Below, one piece after another: positions 1 to 12,170 of a stretch of DNA of 64,000 nt. A program made the position numbers and the translations under genes. Source of the DNA: Yamagishiella unicocca (Eukaryota > Chlorophyta > Chlorophyceae > Chlamydomonadales > Volvocaceae); contig BDSL01000171.1 in assembly GCA_003116995.1 (NCBI GenBank), positions 53,501 to 117,500 of the forward strand. Reading direction: 5' to 3'. Position 1 is the first letter of the stretch. Each line of letters opens with the position of its first letter. The notes beneath the pieces were generated by a model, which was given only the letters and a program-made list of their open reading frames with translations, was not told where the DNA came from and did not search any database.

Positions 1-113
1 CCGCTTTCCTTTAACTAAGCGGTTTGGCCAACTTCGACGTCAGCGATTTATCTCCTTGATTCTTGCCCATCACCCCACCGCAACGTACACGTCCCCTGAC
101 TCTCCCGCCCCAG

Positions 114-3100
114 GTCGGCGGCCGCGGTGCCGGGCAGACCTTTTGGGAGGCGCTCATCAAGATCCACTGCATCCTCAACCGCATGCCCGGAACGAACATG
201 GTGAGGCGGTTGCCTGGCTGCGGCGCGGTTTCGGAGCGCCCCATGAAAAACAAATTCACGGGGCTGCGGGGCACGTGGTGCCGTACTGCAGCAGCCGGGA
301 AGTGGGTCGGTCGCGCCGTTGCTGCCGCCCCCCTGCCTAGTGCTCTTGTTTCCGGACGACTAGTATGCGCCCACGGCAGCCGGCTTCGTCCCACGCCAGC
401 CCTTCAAGCCCTTCAGCCCTCCAAGATCGCAATGCCATTTCCCTTTTGTCGATTTACCGGTTTACATGCATCAAAAGAAAATCGCGACTCATCGAGGGTC
501 GCAAGCATGTTGACGTCAGCATGTTGACGTTCGCAAGGTTGCTGGCAGCAAGCCCCACGGGAGGTCGCCTGGTGTGCAGGGGCGAGTGCCTAGACAAGCC
601 TGCTGCCCCCCACCCTCCCCATCCACGGGTTTCCCTCGAACCCTCCCCCGCCGGAGCCAAAGCCTATGCGCCAGCTGCACCTCCCACGTCGGGCAATGCC
701 GGGGTCCTTTTCTCCCACCCCGGTTTGCAGGTGCGCGAAAACAATGCGCTGAGCTTCCTGGTGGTCAACGCCGCCTTTTTCACCGGGCTCTTCACCTTTG
801 CCATCTTCCTGGGTATCGTGTCGGACGAGGTCAAGTCGACGTTCAGGTGCGAGCAGCAGTGACAGTAGCGGTAGCGGCAGCGGTCGTACCAGTGGTGATA
901 GCGGCCGCAGCAGCGGCGGTAACGGTAGCAGCAGTGACAGTAGCGGTAGCGGCAGCGGTCGTAGCAGTGGTGATAGCGGCCGCAGCAGCGGCGGTAACGG
1001 TAGCAGCAGTGGCGGTAGCGGTAGCAGCAGTGGCGGTAGCGGTAGCAGCAGTGGCGGTAGCGGTAGCGGCAGCGGTCGTAGCAGTGGTGATAGCGGCCGC
1101 AGCAGCGGCGGTAACGGTAGCAGCAGTGGCGGTAGCGGTAGCAGCAGTGGCGGTAGCGGTAGCAGCAGTGGCGGTAGCGGTAGCAGCAGTGACAGTAGCG
1201 GTAGCGGCAGCGGTCGTAGCAGTGGTGATAGCGGCCGCAGCAGCGGCGGTAACGGTAGCAGCAGTGGCGGTAGCGGTAGCAGCAGTGGCGGTAGCGGTAG
1301 CAGCAGTGGCGGTAGCGGTAGCAGCAGTGGCGGTAGCGGTAGCAGCAGTGGCGGTAGCGGTAGCAGCAGTGGCGGTAGCGGTCGATGGGATCGACTGGGG
1401 AGCTCGCAGGCGGGTGTCGGAAAGGACTGCGACCGAGCCACGTGCGGGTGGCCCCAGGCGATGCGGGAACGTGAGGCATGCTCATGTGATGCCGGTGATG
1501 CCGATACCGCGGGTCGGGAGGGTCGTAACCAGCTGCCTGCGCTCAGAGCGGCGTCAGCCCCCTTCCCTTGCAGCTCTCCCCGACCCCTTCTCCATCCTTG
1601 CCCTGCCCCTACCCTGGGTCGCGCCTCCTGGGCCCAGGTCCATCAAGACGGGCGCTTATCCCATACGGGTACGGGATCACGTGCTGGTCATCAACTGGTC
1701 CCACCACACCATCCCGTTGCTACGGCAGTACGACCTGGCCCGGCAGTACGCGGGGAACGACGTGTTCTTCCGGCGACCGGTGGTGCTGCTGTCGGTGGGT
1801 CGAGTGGGCTGGTCCCCGGGCTCCAGGGAGGGAGGGGCTGGGGGTTACAGAAAAGAACCGGGGCGGGGGGCGGGCAGAGAGACCGGCAGGGGGGTTGGAG
1901 CGGATGTCGGTGGGTCATTCGTGAGAGCCAGGTGCGATTTGTTTTGTACGACAGCCCCTCCCCGGGGATGCCCGCTCACAGCGCCGCGCGCATGGGCTCC
2001 CTAACAGCATGCTCCGAAACCACACTGTCCACCTGCCGGCCGACCGTGTCGTACTGGCTCTGCGCCCCTCCCCCTGGCCCCCCGCCTGCCTGCCCAACAA
2101 CGCGACGCAGGACAACCCCAAGCAGGACATGGATAACGAGATCGCGGAGCGCCTCAAATCGGCCTCCCTGGAGGTCCTCACACGATCCGGCAGCCCTTCC
2201 ATGGTGCGCCCGCGTTGCCACACGAATACACCCCGCTCCTCGCCGCTCCCCCCCGCTCCCCCCCGCTCCTCCCAGCTCCCCCCCGCTCCTCCCAGCTCCC
2301 CCCCGCTCCCCCCCGCTCCTCCCAGCTCCCCCTCGGTTCCCCCCGCTTCCCCGCGCTCCTCCCCGCTCCTCCCTGCCGTCATCTCCACCCCGTCATGTAG
2401 TGTGCGTTAGGTCCAGGTCGCCACCCTCGCGCCGGATGAGGGGCTAACGCCTGACCTGGTCCGGCGTGCGTTGCAAAACCCTAAAACCCTAAACCCCTCC
2501 GTCAGCTCCGAGACCTGACGACCGTGGCGGCCGCCCACGCCCACACGATCATTGTGATGCACCCGGGCGGCGCCGCCAGCCACGGCGCGGCGGAGGCGGC
2601 CAAGGCGTCGACGGCGATGGCGCTGGCGGCGCTGATGGCGGCGGAGGCGAAGGAGCAGCGGGCGGGCAACCCACGGGGAGGGGGTGGCGGCGGCGGCGGC
2701 TTCGCTGGTGGGGCGGGAGGCGGGGCGGGAGGGGGCTGGGTTACAGGGCCGGGGAGCGTCGGGTATGCGGCGGGCTGAGCTTTTACGCTCACTGTACGAC
2801 CGTGACGTTACCGCAACTGCCGGCCTGCCCCTTGTTGTTCTTGACCAGTGTACGGTAATTGCCGTCGTGACTGGGCCGTCGCCGCCACCCGCAGCGGCCG
2901 TCTTACTTGACGTGGCCAGACCGACCTACCACGCAGCAATCTCCCGCCAAGAGATACGCCGCCGCTCGGCCCCTCAAGCGACTCTTGTCGGCTTTGTCGT
3001 GTAACCGTTGTCTTCTCACCCCCTCCTCCCCGTCGCCGCTGTTGCAGGAGGGCGTGGCGACACGCTGATGGGGGCGGTGGGGCTGCAGTCGCCCCCGCCG

Positions 3101-6100
3101 GTGGCGGCGGTGGGGCTGCAGTCGCCCCCGCTGCGCCCCGATGGCCCGGGCCACCGGCTCCCTCGCGTGCTCTTCCAGATGCCTGACGAGGTGGTGGTTG
3201 CTCAGGACCCGGTGACCTCCTTCACCCGGACATCACCCGCCAACGTGTGCGGCAACATGCAGGTGGGAGGGGGGGTGGACGGGGGGAAGCCAGTGGAAAC
3301 GACGGAGGGACTGCGGGGAGGGGGTAAGGGTGGGGCGCCGGTGGTGGTGGTGGCGGTGTGGGGAGGGGAGGGGGGGATAGCGCGACATGGCATGTGTTTC
3401 GTGGGGTTGAGAGGGGTCTGTGTGTTTCAGGAGGGAGGACGAAGTTTGGGCAGGAGGTGATGGGACACCAAGGCCGAAGGGCGTAAGATGTGATCCTCTT
3501 GAAGGGTTCACCCTCTCCCTTTGCCTTTCCCCGCCCCTTCCACCGTTCGCCCACGGGCCCCCTCCCCGCACTGTCTCCCGCCACCCTTTGCCCTTGACCG
3601 CAACTGTACCCCTCTTGCATCGTCCCCCCCCCAACGCACAATGATTCACAGGCATTGTCCATCACCGACGCGTCCGTGATCGACAGGTAAGGTAGTTGGT
3701 CGTTGGGTCATCATACCGTTGGGTGGTTGGTGCATCGGTTCGGGGCGGGGGTGACGTGTCTGCCTGCCTGCGCGCCGAAACCCAACTCAGCCCCGCCCGG
3801 TCCCCCGGTCCCCCCAACTGCCGCCTCCAGGTTCACGTGTCAGGCTGCCGTACAGCCCGGCATGCTGCGCATCTGGGCCAGTGTGCTGCAGCACGGGCCG
3901 TACAGTGTCAAGGTGAGGCGGACCGACGGGGGAGGGGGGAGGGGGCAGAGAGATAAATAAAGATGACACAATAAAACCGAAGCGCCTGGGGGTAAGTAGG
4001 GAGGCCCGTTGGGCGACAGTTGCTGCGAGGCATCCGAGCTTCCCTCCCAACCTCCTACGCATCTCGAAACGTCTGTCCTAAACGGGTTTCCTTTCGTCCA
4101 CGGGTTTTCCTTGCAACCCACCTCCCCCCGGGTCTGGATGCCTCTCCCCACCTTCCCCCAGGCGCTGGTGGTTCCGGTGCCGCCCCTGCTCGTGGGCACC
4201 ACCTTCGGCTCCGCCCGGTGCATGTACCCGGACGCGGTGCTGATCGGGGTGATGCGAGGAGGCGGCGGCAGTAGCGGCGGCGGCGGCAGCAGCACCAGCA
4301 GCAACAATTATAACCCGGGCAGCAGCAGCGGCGGAGGCGGCGGCGGCGGCAGCGCCGTCGGCGGCGCACTCGGTTTGAGTAACACGCTTCAGCTGGACGC
4401 GCGGGAGCTGGAAGGGCGGGAGTTGACGGTTGACGATCAGTTGGTGATGTTCGCGCCGGCGAGGGTCAAGGGCGCGCCGCAGCCGAGTCCAGCCACGGCG
4501 GCGGTGTTTCGTCCGGCGGCGGCGGCGGCGGCGGAGCGTATCAAGCGACACGGCGGCTACAACGCGCCGCCCAAGCGGGTCATCATGGCGGGCTACCGGT
4601 GGGAGGACGTGCAGGCGAGTGCTGCGCCAACCGAATAACCGAATAACGGCCCTGGCGGTTGTAGCATTGTGGGACTGTGGCACTCGCCGCTTCAGTGCGT
4701 GCAGGCGAAGACGGCGGTGTTGGTACGTGTGTGGACGTACCGGTGGCGGTGGCGGTGGAGGGGGGGGCGCGGTGGTGAGCGGGTGCTGCAACTACAACCA
4801 CCAAAAAAAACACCCTACCCACCACACCCCGCCAAACCCCCCTTGAAACCCTCGGAACACCAGCACTTCCCCTCCCGCCCCCGGGCCCGTCCTCAAGCCC
4901 CCCTCCCCGCGCATGGATTCGCGGATTCGGCCGTAGATTCGCGGAATCTCTTATCAAACCCCCTCCCCGCGCGTTTCCCTCGAATCCCCCCCCACAGGAC
5001 GTTGCCGCCGCCTTCGCCGACTCTGCCCCCGACGGCAGTCAGGTCACCTTCATCCTGCCCTCCTTGCCGTCGGAGGAGAACAACGAGCCGGAGCTGCCGG
5101 GCAGTGCGGGGGCCTGTCGTATCCGCTACGTGGACGGCAAGAGCTCCATGGTCAGCCTGAGGGCGCTCAATGTGAGAGGGGGGAAGGTTGGGCCGAGGAA
5201 AGCCCGTGGATGCGAAAAAACCCGTCTACAACAGACGTATTGAGATGCACGCGAGAGGGGGGGTTGCAAGGAAGCCGTGTACGAAAGAAAACATCGTTGT
5301 GAGAGGGGGGAGGTTGGGGTTGAGGAGAGCCCGTGGACTAGGAGGCCGGGTAGGAAGCCGTTTGGGAAGTCGGGGGGAAAGATGAGCGCCGGCCTTGCGA
5401 CAGGGGGTCGTCTCCGTCAACCGCCAGGATCCGAAACCCATAACCTCGCTAACGGTCAACCACCGCAACCACCTCAACAGGAGGCGGGCATCAAGACGGC
5501 TGACGCGGTGGTGCTGCGGCCGCCAATCCAGGTGCGGGGAGGGGAGGGGAGGGGAGGAAAGCCCGTGTGGGCTAGGAGGCCGGCCACAAAGACCCGGCTG
5601 CTCGACATGCGCGAGGAGGGGCCCGGCTGGCTGGGTGGCTGATTGGTGGCTTGGGTACATCAGCGTGCTCACCGGCCCCGCCTGCTCCCCCTCTCCCTCC
5701 CCCCCGCTCTTCTCCAGCTTGCATATCCAAACGGCTGTCCTAAACGGATTTTCCTTTCGTACACGGGTTTTCCGTGCAACCCGCTCCCCCTCTCTCTCCC
5801 CCTCCCCCTCTCCCCTCCCCCTCCCCCTCCCTCCCTCCGCTCAGGAGATGGAGCGCTGGTGCGCCAAGAAGCCCGTCACCGCCCGCATCCGGGAGGCCGA
5901 CTCCATGGTCATGGCGGGGCTCATACAGGTGGGGAGGGACGGCGTGGTATTGCGTGTAAACGGTGACGAAGCGCGAGGGCGGGACGGCCGCTGCTGCCGC
6001 TGCTGCTGCGGCGGCTGCAAGAAGCCCATCAGCCATCGCCCCACGCAGCTGAGTTGCCGCTCCGAAGCCACCACCTTCACGCCGCCGCCCCGCTGCGCCT

Positions 6101-9100
6101 GCCTGCCTGCATGCATATGCCCGCCCGCCGCACCACCACCACCAACACCACCACCACTACCACCACCACCACCATCACCATCACCACCATCACCACCACC
6201 ACCACCACAGGTGCAAGACGCCGTGATCTCCAGCGGGCGGGCGGACCCGCCACACGTCGTCGCGCGGCTCAACCGATTCGGTTCAACCGAAACGGCCCTC
6301 AAGTAAGGTCACGCTCCAGGGCGGACGGGTACCGGACCCTTCGGCACACTGGCACACGGGATCGAACCGGGGTCTCGGTGCGGCGGCCACAACCGATAGC
6401 GGCTGGGTTGTTTCCAATCCCCAATGGCCGATTGCGGCGCCCCTCTCTTGCCCGATTCCCCTCCCCTGCCCTCACCGCCAGCTGCCCCTGTTCCCCACTC
6501 CGACCCGCGAACTCCCGACAACAGGTACTTCGAGATGCTGTCTCGTCCGCAGCAGCAACAGCAGCAACAGCAGCAGGCGCAGCAGCTTCTGCCCGGGCAG
6601 AAGCAGCAGCAGCAGCAGCAGCAAGCAAGCCTGGCAGCAGCGAAGGTTCCCCCCGCGGTTAAAGACACGCCTCCGCAACCCAAGGAGGGCGCCCAGCAGC
6701 CGCCCAAGGAGGCCCCGCAGCAGCAGCAGCAGCAGCCGAAGGAGGCGCAACAGCAGAAGGAGGCAACGCCGCAGAAAGGGGCGCAGCAGCAGCAGCAGCA
6801 GGCCAGCCAGGGCGGCCCGAAGCAACCGCCGCAGCAACAGCAGCCGCCGCTGCAGCAGCAGCTGCCACAGCAACAGCTGCAGCCGAGCTGGTGGATCAAG
6901 TGGCTGTCCTTCTATGAGCCCGCTGCGTCCGCTCAGCTGCTGCAGCCGCTGCAGCCGCCGCAGCCGCCGGCAGGTCCGAGCGCCGCTGCAGTGCAGCAGC
7001 CACCGCCTTGGTGGCAGGTGTGGAGGTTGGTCCTGCCGAAGGGCGCCCAGCAGGCGCCGACGCCTCCGCCGCCGGCGCAGGTGCTGCCGCCGCCGCAGCC
7101 GCCGCCGCAGCCGCCGCAGCAGCTCCTCTGGTGGCAGCCTTTCACATGGGCGCAACAGGCGGCGTCGAAGGCGGCGCCGCAGCCCCCTGCGACAACACCA
7201 GCAGCGGCGGCGCAGCAGCCGCAGCAGCCGCAGCAGAAGCAACAGAAAGAGCCGGTGCAGCAGAAGGAGCAGCAGCCGGCGAGCAGCGCAAAGGCCGCAA
7301 GCGGCGGCAACGGTGCCGGCAGCAACGGCAACGGTGCTTCGGTGCCGACGCCGGCGCTGGCGGCTGCGCCTCAGGCCGCGTCTTCTTCCCACGGCCATGG
7401 GCTCAGCCTACCGATACACCTGCCCGTCCTCCACCTACCGGGAACGGGTGGCGGCGGCCACGCGGCGGCGGCGGCGGAGCTGTCGTCATCCAGTACGACA
7501 CAGGCCGCTGTCGCCAGCGGCGGCAGCAGTGCAGGTGCAGCCAGCGGCGGCGGCGGCGGCGGTGCTTGCAGCAGCGGCGGCGGCGCGGTGGCTGGGTCGG
7601 GCGGCGCGGAGGCGGTGCAGGCGAGTATGACCGCGACGACGACGCAGCCAGGCGGTGCCGGCAGCGCCGCCGCCGCCGCCGCGGCGGCGGCGGCAGCGCC
7701 GTCGTCTAACAGCGGCAGCGGCAGTAGCAGCGGCAGTAGCTCCTCAGGGTCCTCTGGGACGGCGGCGGCGGCGGCGGTCTCCAGCCCCCCTGGAGCCAGC
7801 GCGCCGCAGACGCAGCAGCAGCAGCCTGGCAGTAGCACGTCGTCCGTACCCGCCCCGCAGCAGCAGCAGCAACACGACGGGCCCTTGGCCGCGATGCATG
7901 CGGTCATGATGGGCTCGGCGTCGACGTTGTCCCTGGGGTAGGTACCTCAAGCCCTCGCACACACAGCTCTTCCAGGCAACCCCATACACGCGCTGTCGCT
8001 TTCGACATGAGCCATTGCCTCAAGTACAGCCAGTCCCGACACGCCGTCCCGCGCCGTCGATCCCTTGATCGGGGTGGTGTGGAGGTTTAGGGTTTAGGGT
8101 CTTCGAGGGGTTACAATGTGGCGAGCCGTGTATGTATTCCATCGGGGCGCTTTGAGGGCACCCTATGTCTGTCAAATCCACGTGTGAAGTCTTATGTCGC
8201 GAACGAAGCGGAAACGCCTCCAAGCTCTGCTTCTTCCTGTTGTTATTCCCGTTAGTACCTTCGGAAGGCCCCAAACAACCCAGGAGACTCGGGGGCCTTA
8301 CGCGCTCAGCAACAACCAACCGACGGTGAATGGCTCGCGAATGCGGTGGCACGATGACATTATGTTCTGGTGGTGGCACTAACTCGGCACGACGTCACCC
8401 GCTCCAGCAGGACCGAGGGCACGGCGCCGGACTCGACCGGCGGCAGCGCTGCCAGTACGGCGCCGACGGCAGCTGCCGTGTCCGCTGACGGCAGCGGCGC
8501 CGCCAGCAACGTCGGCTCGGGCAGCTCTTCTGGGAATGGCAGTAGCAGCAACGGCGGCAGCGGTGGCAGTAGCAACGGTGCAGGAGCGTATGGCAACGGT
8601 AATGGTAACGGTGGCAATAGCAACGGCGGCAGCGGCGGTTCCGGAGCGAGTGCTGCCGGGAACGGTGCCGGCGGCGCCGCGGCGGGTGGGGCAAACGGCG
8701 CCGCTGGGTCGTCCGGCGGCGGCGGCGGCAGCGCTGCAGCCGGCGGCGGCAGTAGCGCATCCACCAGTGCCGGCGGCAACGGCAGTAGCAGTGGCTCGGC
8801 AGGCGGCAGTAACCCAACCACCAACCCGGGCACCGGCGCAGGCGGCGCCGCCGGCTCCATCCCAGCCGCGATCGACAAGCGGCCGATCATCCGCAACCCG
8901 GAGATCTTCCTCGCAGACGATCTGATCGGCGCCCTCCTCACGCAGGTACGGCGTGCGGCCCACCGCTATCTCTCAACCGCAGCCCCGCCCTCCCCCATGT
9001 GCGCCATGCCGTACACATCCAACAACTCCCCATGCCCTCTCATCAGCTCACATCCGCCCACTCACGCCCGCGCTGCCTCCGCCTTCCCCTCCCCATCTCC

Positions 9101-10081
9101 CTCTGGGCCCCCTTTTCACGTGTCGAGCAACCGGTTATTTTAGGTACCCCCCCGCTCACGTCGTCTCCCTCGAACCCCGGTCACGTCGTGCGAGCGGTCT
9201 TCCCCCTCCCCACCACCCAGGTCGCCGCCGAGCCCAACTACGCGCAGCTGGTGTCGCAGCTGATCAGCAGGCATGGGGTCGAGCTGTACCTGAGGAGCCC
9301 CGCGGTGTTCAACATTGCGCCCGGTGAGGGGCAGGGGCGGGCGCGGGGGCAGGGGCAGGGGCAGGGGCGGGGGCAGCGGCAAGGGCAGGGGCAGGGGCCG
9401 GCCACCAGGGCTCGCGTTGAAACGACAGATAAGGGAAGAAGGGGGGGGCGGGGCAGGGTGAAAGGGGGGAGAGCGCGGAGGTGCACGGTGCTTGTGAGGA
9501 ATGGTCAGTGGGACCCCCAGTCAGTGGGACCCCCAGTCAGTGGGACCTCCAGTCAGTGGCATCTCCAGTCAGTGGGACCCCCAGTGGGACCTTCAGTCAG
9601 TGGAAGGCGCCTCTGCGGAGGACGCAACCCCGTGCTCAGATCACGCAGCGGAGCGCAGCTGCCGTACACATCACAGCTGCCAGCCATGCACAGCGCTTCG
9701 GCCCGCCCACCTCGCCCACGCCGCTGCTGAGATCCGGGTGCCTTGCTGACACCCCCCGCCCCTCCCGCCCTCCCTCTCGTCCTCATCCCGCGCCCCCGCC
9801 TCTCCCCGGCTGCTCCGGCTGGTCTTTATGGCATCCGACTGCTCCGGCTTATGGCATCCGGCGGCTACGGCTGGTCCTTGTGGCATCCGACTGCTCCAGG
9901 GGAGCGGCTGTCCTTCGCGGAGCTGAGCGAAACCACACGGCTGCTACGGCAGGTGGCGCTAGGCGTGGTTCGGTCGGACGGCAGGTGCTGCCTGGTGCCC
10001 AAGCCGCACGAGGTGTTTGAGATCGAGGCGGGAGACCAGATCCTGGTGCTGTCGGACGATTACAAGATCCGCAGGAAGTGA
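114..10081 (+). CDS. CASTOR/POLLUX (DMI1/SYM8)-like ion channel, 5'-partial, 17 exons
   Basis: Probable membrane cation channel with cytosolic RCK-like (NAD-binding fold) domains; plant members sit in nuclear or plastid envelopes. Exons in phase: 114-200, 731-846, 1638-1794, 2111-2203, 2506-2683, 3048-3262, 3652-3686, 3831-3912, 4162-4614, 4998-5171, 5481-5531, 5845-5928, 6211-6302, 6525-7937, 8411-8945, 9221-9323, 9900-10081 (TGA). They sum to 4050 nt, 1349 aa, without a stop. Exon 1 fits the pore helix (TFWEALIKIHCIL). Exon 2 is a membrane helix ending VSDEVKSTF. Exon 3 has the family HVLVINWS strand and exon 4 the RSGSP signature. Exon 5 has AHAHTIIVMHP, exon 8 QPGMLRIWASVL, exon 9 YPDAVLIGVM and RVIMAGY, and the last exon closes the second RCK unit (GDQILVLSDDYK). 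The N-terminus lies outside the window. The end of exon 5 (2683 or about 2708) is uncertain. Gln/Ala/Gly inserts make it far larger than plant members, about 850-920 aa. The exon 9 donor is GC (4615). Confidence 0.85.
849..1385. repeat. Intronic minisatellite, GGTAGC/AGCAGT-based higher-order repeat
   Basis: Fills most of the intron 847-1637 of the channel gene. The basic unit is a variant of GGCGGTAGCGGTAGCAGCAGT (about 18-21 nt). A longer block with GACAGTAGCGGTAGCGGCAG, GGTCGTAGCAGTGGTGATAG and GGCCGCAGCAGCGGCGGTAA recurs about four times. Because the unit length is a multiple of 3 and stop-free, all frames are open. The apparent Ser/Gly or Arg/Cys proteins here are not genes. Confidence 0.9.
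2221..2390. repeat. Pyrimidine-rich tandem repeat in channel intron
   Basis: Repeats of CCCCGCTCCTCCCAGCTCC in the intron after exon 4 (2204-2505). A canonical acceptor at 2416 opens 16 codons (2417-2465), but direct joining of 2203 to 2506 restores the conserved RSGSP...LRDLTTV spacing, so this stretch was left intronic. Confidence 0.7.
2471..2492. repeat. Interstitial telomere-type repeat (CCCTAAAA)
   Basis: AAAACCCTAAAACCCTAAAC, complement of the TTTTAGGG telomere unit of Chlamydomonas-type algae, just upstream of the acceptor at 2505 in the channel gene. Confidence 0.75.
6118..6208. repeat. (CCA)n trinucleotide tract in channel intron
   Basis: About 80 nt of CCA/CAT triplets immediately before the acceptor of exon 13 (6211). 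It probably serves as the pyrimidine-containing 3' end of the intron. Confidence 0.8.
6525..7937 (+). other. Low-complexity exon of the channel gene (Gln/Pro then Gly/Ala/Ser)
   Basis: A single 1.4-kb exon encoding about 471 residues, listed apart because it is so unlike the rest. It starts KYFEMLSRP, followed by poly-Gln, Pro-Gln and PP-W blocks (GWWIKW- and PPWWQVW-like hydrophobic islands at about 6885-6905 and 7000-7020), then Ala/Gly/Ser runs. It is entered in phase 2 from 6302 and left in phase 2 at 7937 (GTAGGT), and the next exon 8411-8945 continues Gly/Ser/Ala-rich before returning to conserved sequence (RNPEIFLADDLIGALLTQ). It therefore lies as an insert inside the second RCK region. 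The open antisense frames are shadows of CAG/GGC triplets. Confidence 0.75.
8084..8101. repeat. Interstitial telomere-type repeat (TTTAGGG)
   Basis: GAGGTTTAGGGTTTAGGGTC in the intron 7938-8410 of the channel gene. The unit here is TTTAGGG rather than TTTTAGGG. Confidence 0.65.
9503..9605. repeat. Tandem repeat GTCAGTGGGACCCCCA in channel intron
   Basis: About six imperfect copies of a 16-nt unit inside the last intron (9324-9899). At about 9820-9895 the same intron has a second repeat built on GGCATCCGACTGCTCCGGCT. Confidence 0.85.
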
Positions 10082-12170
10082 TTCAGCACATCGCGAGGAG
10101 ATGTGCAACACCTACGTCCCGTGAACTGCTGCTGCGGTGTGGCATTAATCGTAGTGTTTATTACAATCGGTTATTCGAGGGTAGTGAAGCCAACAATGAA
10201 GATGGTGATTACGGCACGGTACACGCTAGTAGAGTGAGCTGTATGTAGGCTGCCAGGATCGAATTGTCGTACGTATTGGTGTGTGTGTATGTATATGTTA
10301 CTGTTTACCGTATGACGGCCCGGCCATTGCGGCTGTGGACGATGGAGGTGGCCCAAGTTGGTGGCGGGGCGGAGCACTGCAGGGCGGGGGTGGCGCAGGA
10401 AGGCTGCTGCCTGTCAGGCGGATGCAGGTTGCATGCAATGCAGGTTGTCGTGGTGGTAGGTGTACAGATGCAGGTGCCGTGGAGGAGGTCGTCGTGAAAC
10501 ATGGTTGGCAAGGTCGTACCTAGGGGAGTCGATGTCCCGCAGCCGCACCACCACGCACCGAGGTTATCCAACGTAAGTCTCGGTAGGTGCCGTGACTCTT
10601 CTTTCTGCGGATTCGTGTCGGGGTTGTCCCCAACCGAGATTGATATGCGTACTTAATGTGGGTTTGCATTCTTTGCCTCGCCCGAGTTTTGTCGTCCGCG
10701 GGTTTGGAGTATTGGCGTTTGTACGGCACAACGAGTGCACGCGCATGTAGGAGCAGGGCCCTGGAATGGGGGCGGAGGTGGTTTTTGTGGGGCCGATGTC
10801 GTTCGCTGCTGTGCGTCTTGTGTTGCTGATGAGTACTGTACTACTTGACAGGAGCTGAGTGCAAGCGAGTGGGGTGTATGGGGCAGAGAAGGATCACGCT
10901 TCTGTGTTATAGCGCGTCTCCTGACTTTCCTGGCATGTGGTCATCACAGTCAGCTTCATATGCGTTATGCTAGCGCCGTTAGCGCACCCCTAATTACACG
11001 CTATTCGAGACGTGTCATATTTGGATGGCTTCGCCACCATTTTATCCTCTGGCGCAAAAACAAATATATCCGTATCACGTGTGATGTGCGCCGGTTGTGT
11101 TTCTGGTCGCGGAGCTATCAAGCCGTGTTGTATCGTGGAGGCGCAAAGTGTGTGCGATGTGATGTGGAGCTCTTCTGTTGGTCGCAGGTCCGGCCAGGCG
11201 TGATGCCGCAGCGGCAGTGCTAAGCGGATGGAGGGGATCTGGCGCGAGGGAGGGAGGAAGCGAGGGAGGGAGCGAGGGAGCCGCATCTTGGTGCGCAGGT
11301 TGGCAGATACAGGTAAGCAGGTGGCCCTGGCGGCATTGAGCCAGGCTGCCTGCCGCCACTTGCGCTGTCTTGGAAGGTGCAGTTGTTGGGCCCCCGCATA
11401 CACTGGTGATATCCGATTTCGCTGCGTTGCACAACGCACCCCAAGGCGTTGACCCAGACATCAGGCAGGGGCGCTGTGGGTGCGCGCATCTGAGATCCTT
11501 GCTTCGGGCATGGATGGACGATGAACGTCGCCAGCCTAGGCCATGCGACTGCACGCGACGCCGCGACGGCTCAAATGTACACGCAAAGGTGCAGGTTTGC
11601 CACCACCAATGCCCAATCAGACCCTAGCTCAGGTATTGTTGAGCTCGCTCTCACAATTAACGACACCAAACACAAATCTCTTCATATGATGGCTTGGGCA
11701 ACGACGGAACAGACGAACAATGTGTATTTGGAAGACATTTTGTACAGTATATAGACGCAGGATAAAGAAGGAACAGGCTCCAGAACCATGTTCGAACAAT
11801 ATTACGATCCTAAGCAGACTTCGGCTTCCACGGAGTTTGCCTCGTTGATGAAAAGCCGTCTTACAAATGTCACGATGGTAATACATTAAAGGGACATCCT
11901 TGATACTTTTCGTGATCTGGCAGTGGTGCGGTTTGCCGCGTGTTTGAAGCTATGCCAACCTGATGCACTTGAGGATCACTCCTACTACACTAGCCTTATA
12001 GTATTTTACTTAAAGAGGCTTGGCCGTATTTGCTTTCGACAACGGCGTGCAACTGCCTCTCCTAGGCACGTGTCCCTTGTACCGACGCAATAATACAGGT
12101 TGTTATTCAACGTTCAGAAAGCCGCCTGAGATAAGATACGCTTATGTTTTCGGGAAGACCGGCCAGCGGC
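10082..12170. other. Intergenic region between channel and FkbM genes
   Basis: Contains the 3' UTR of the channel gene and the presumed promoter of the next gene. It is noticeably less GC-rich than the coding regions around it. It has a GAGGGAGG-type purine tract at about 11245-11280. I see no exon chain, RNA gene or mobile-element protein here. Short open frames have no recognisable motif. Confidence 0.5.

Noticed and set aside
574..2447. Long Ser/Gly, Ala/Val and Arg/Tyr/Cys open frames on both strands
   Set aside because: Produced by the GGTAGC/AGCAGT minisatellite; only the exon pieces 731-846, 1638-1794 and 2111-2203 have conserved channel sequence.
6309..7907. Antisense Leu/Arg- and Cys-rich open frames
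   Set aside because: Shadows of the CAG/GGC triplet runs in the channel exon 6525-7937.
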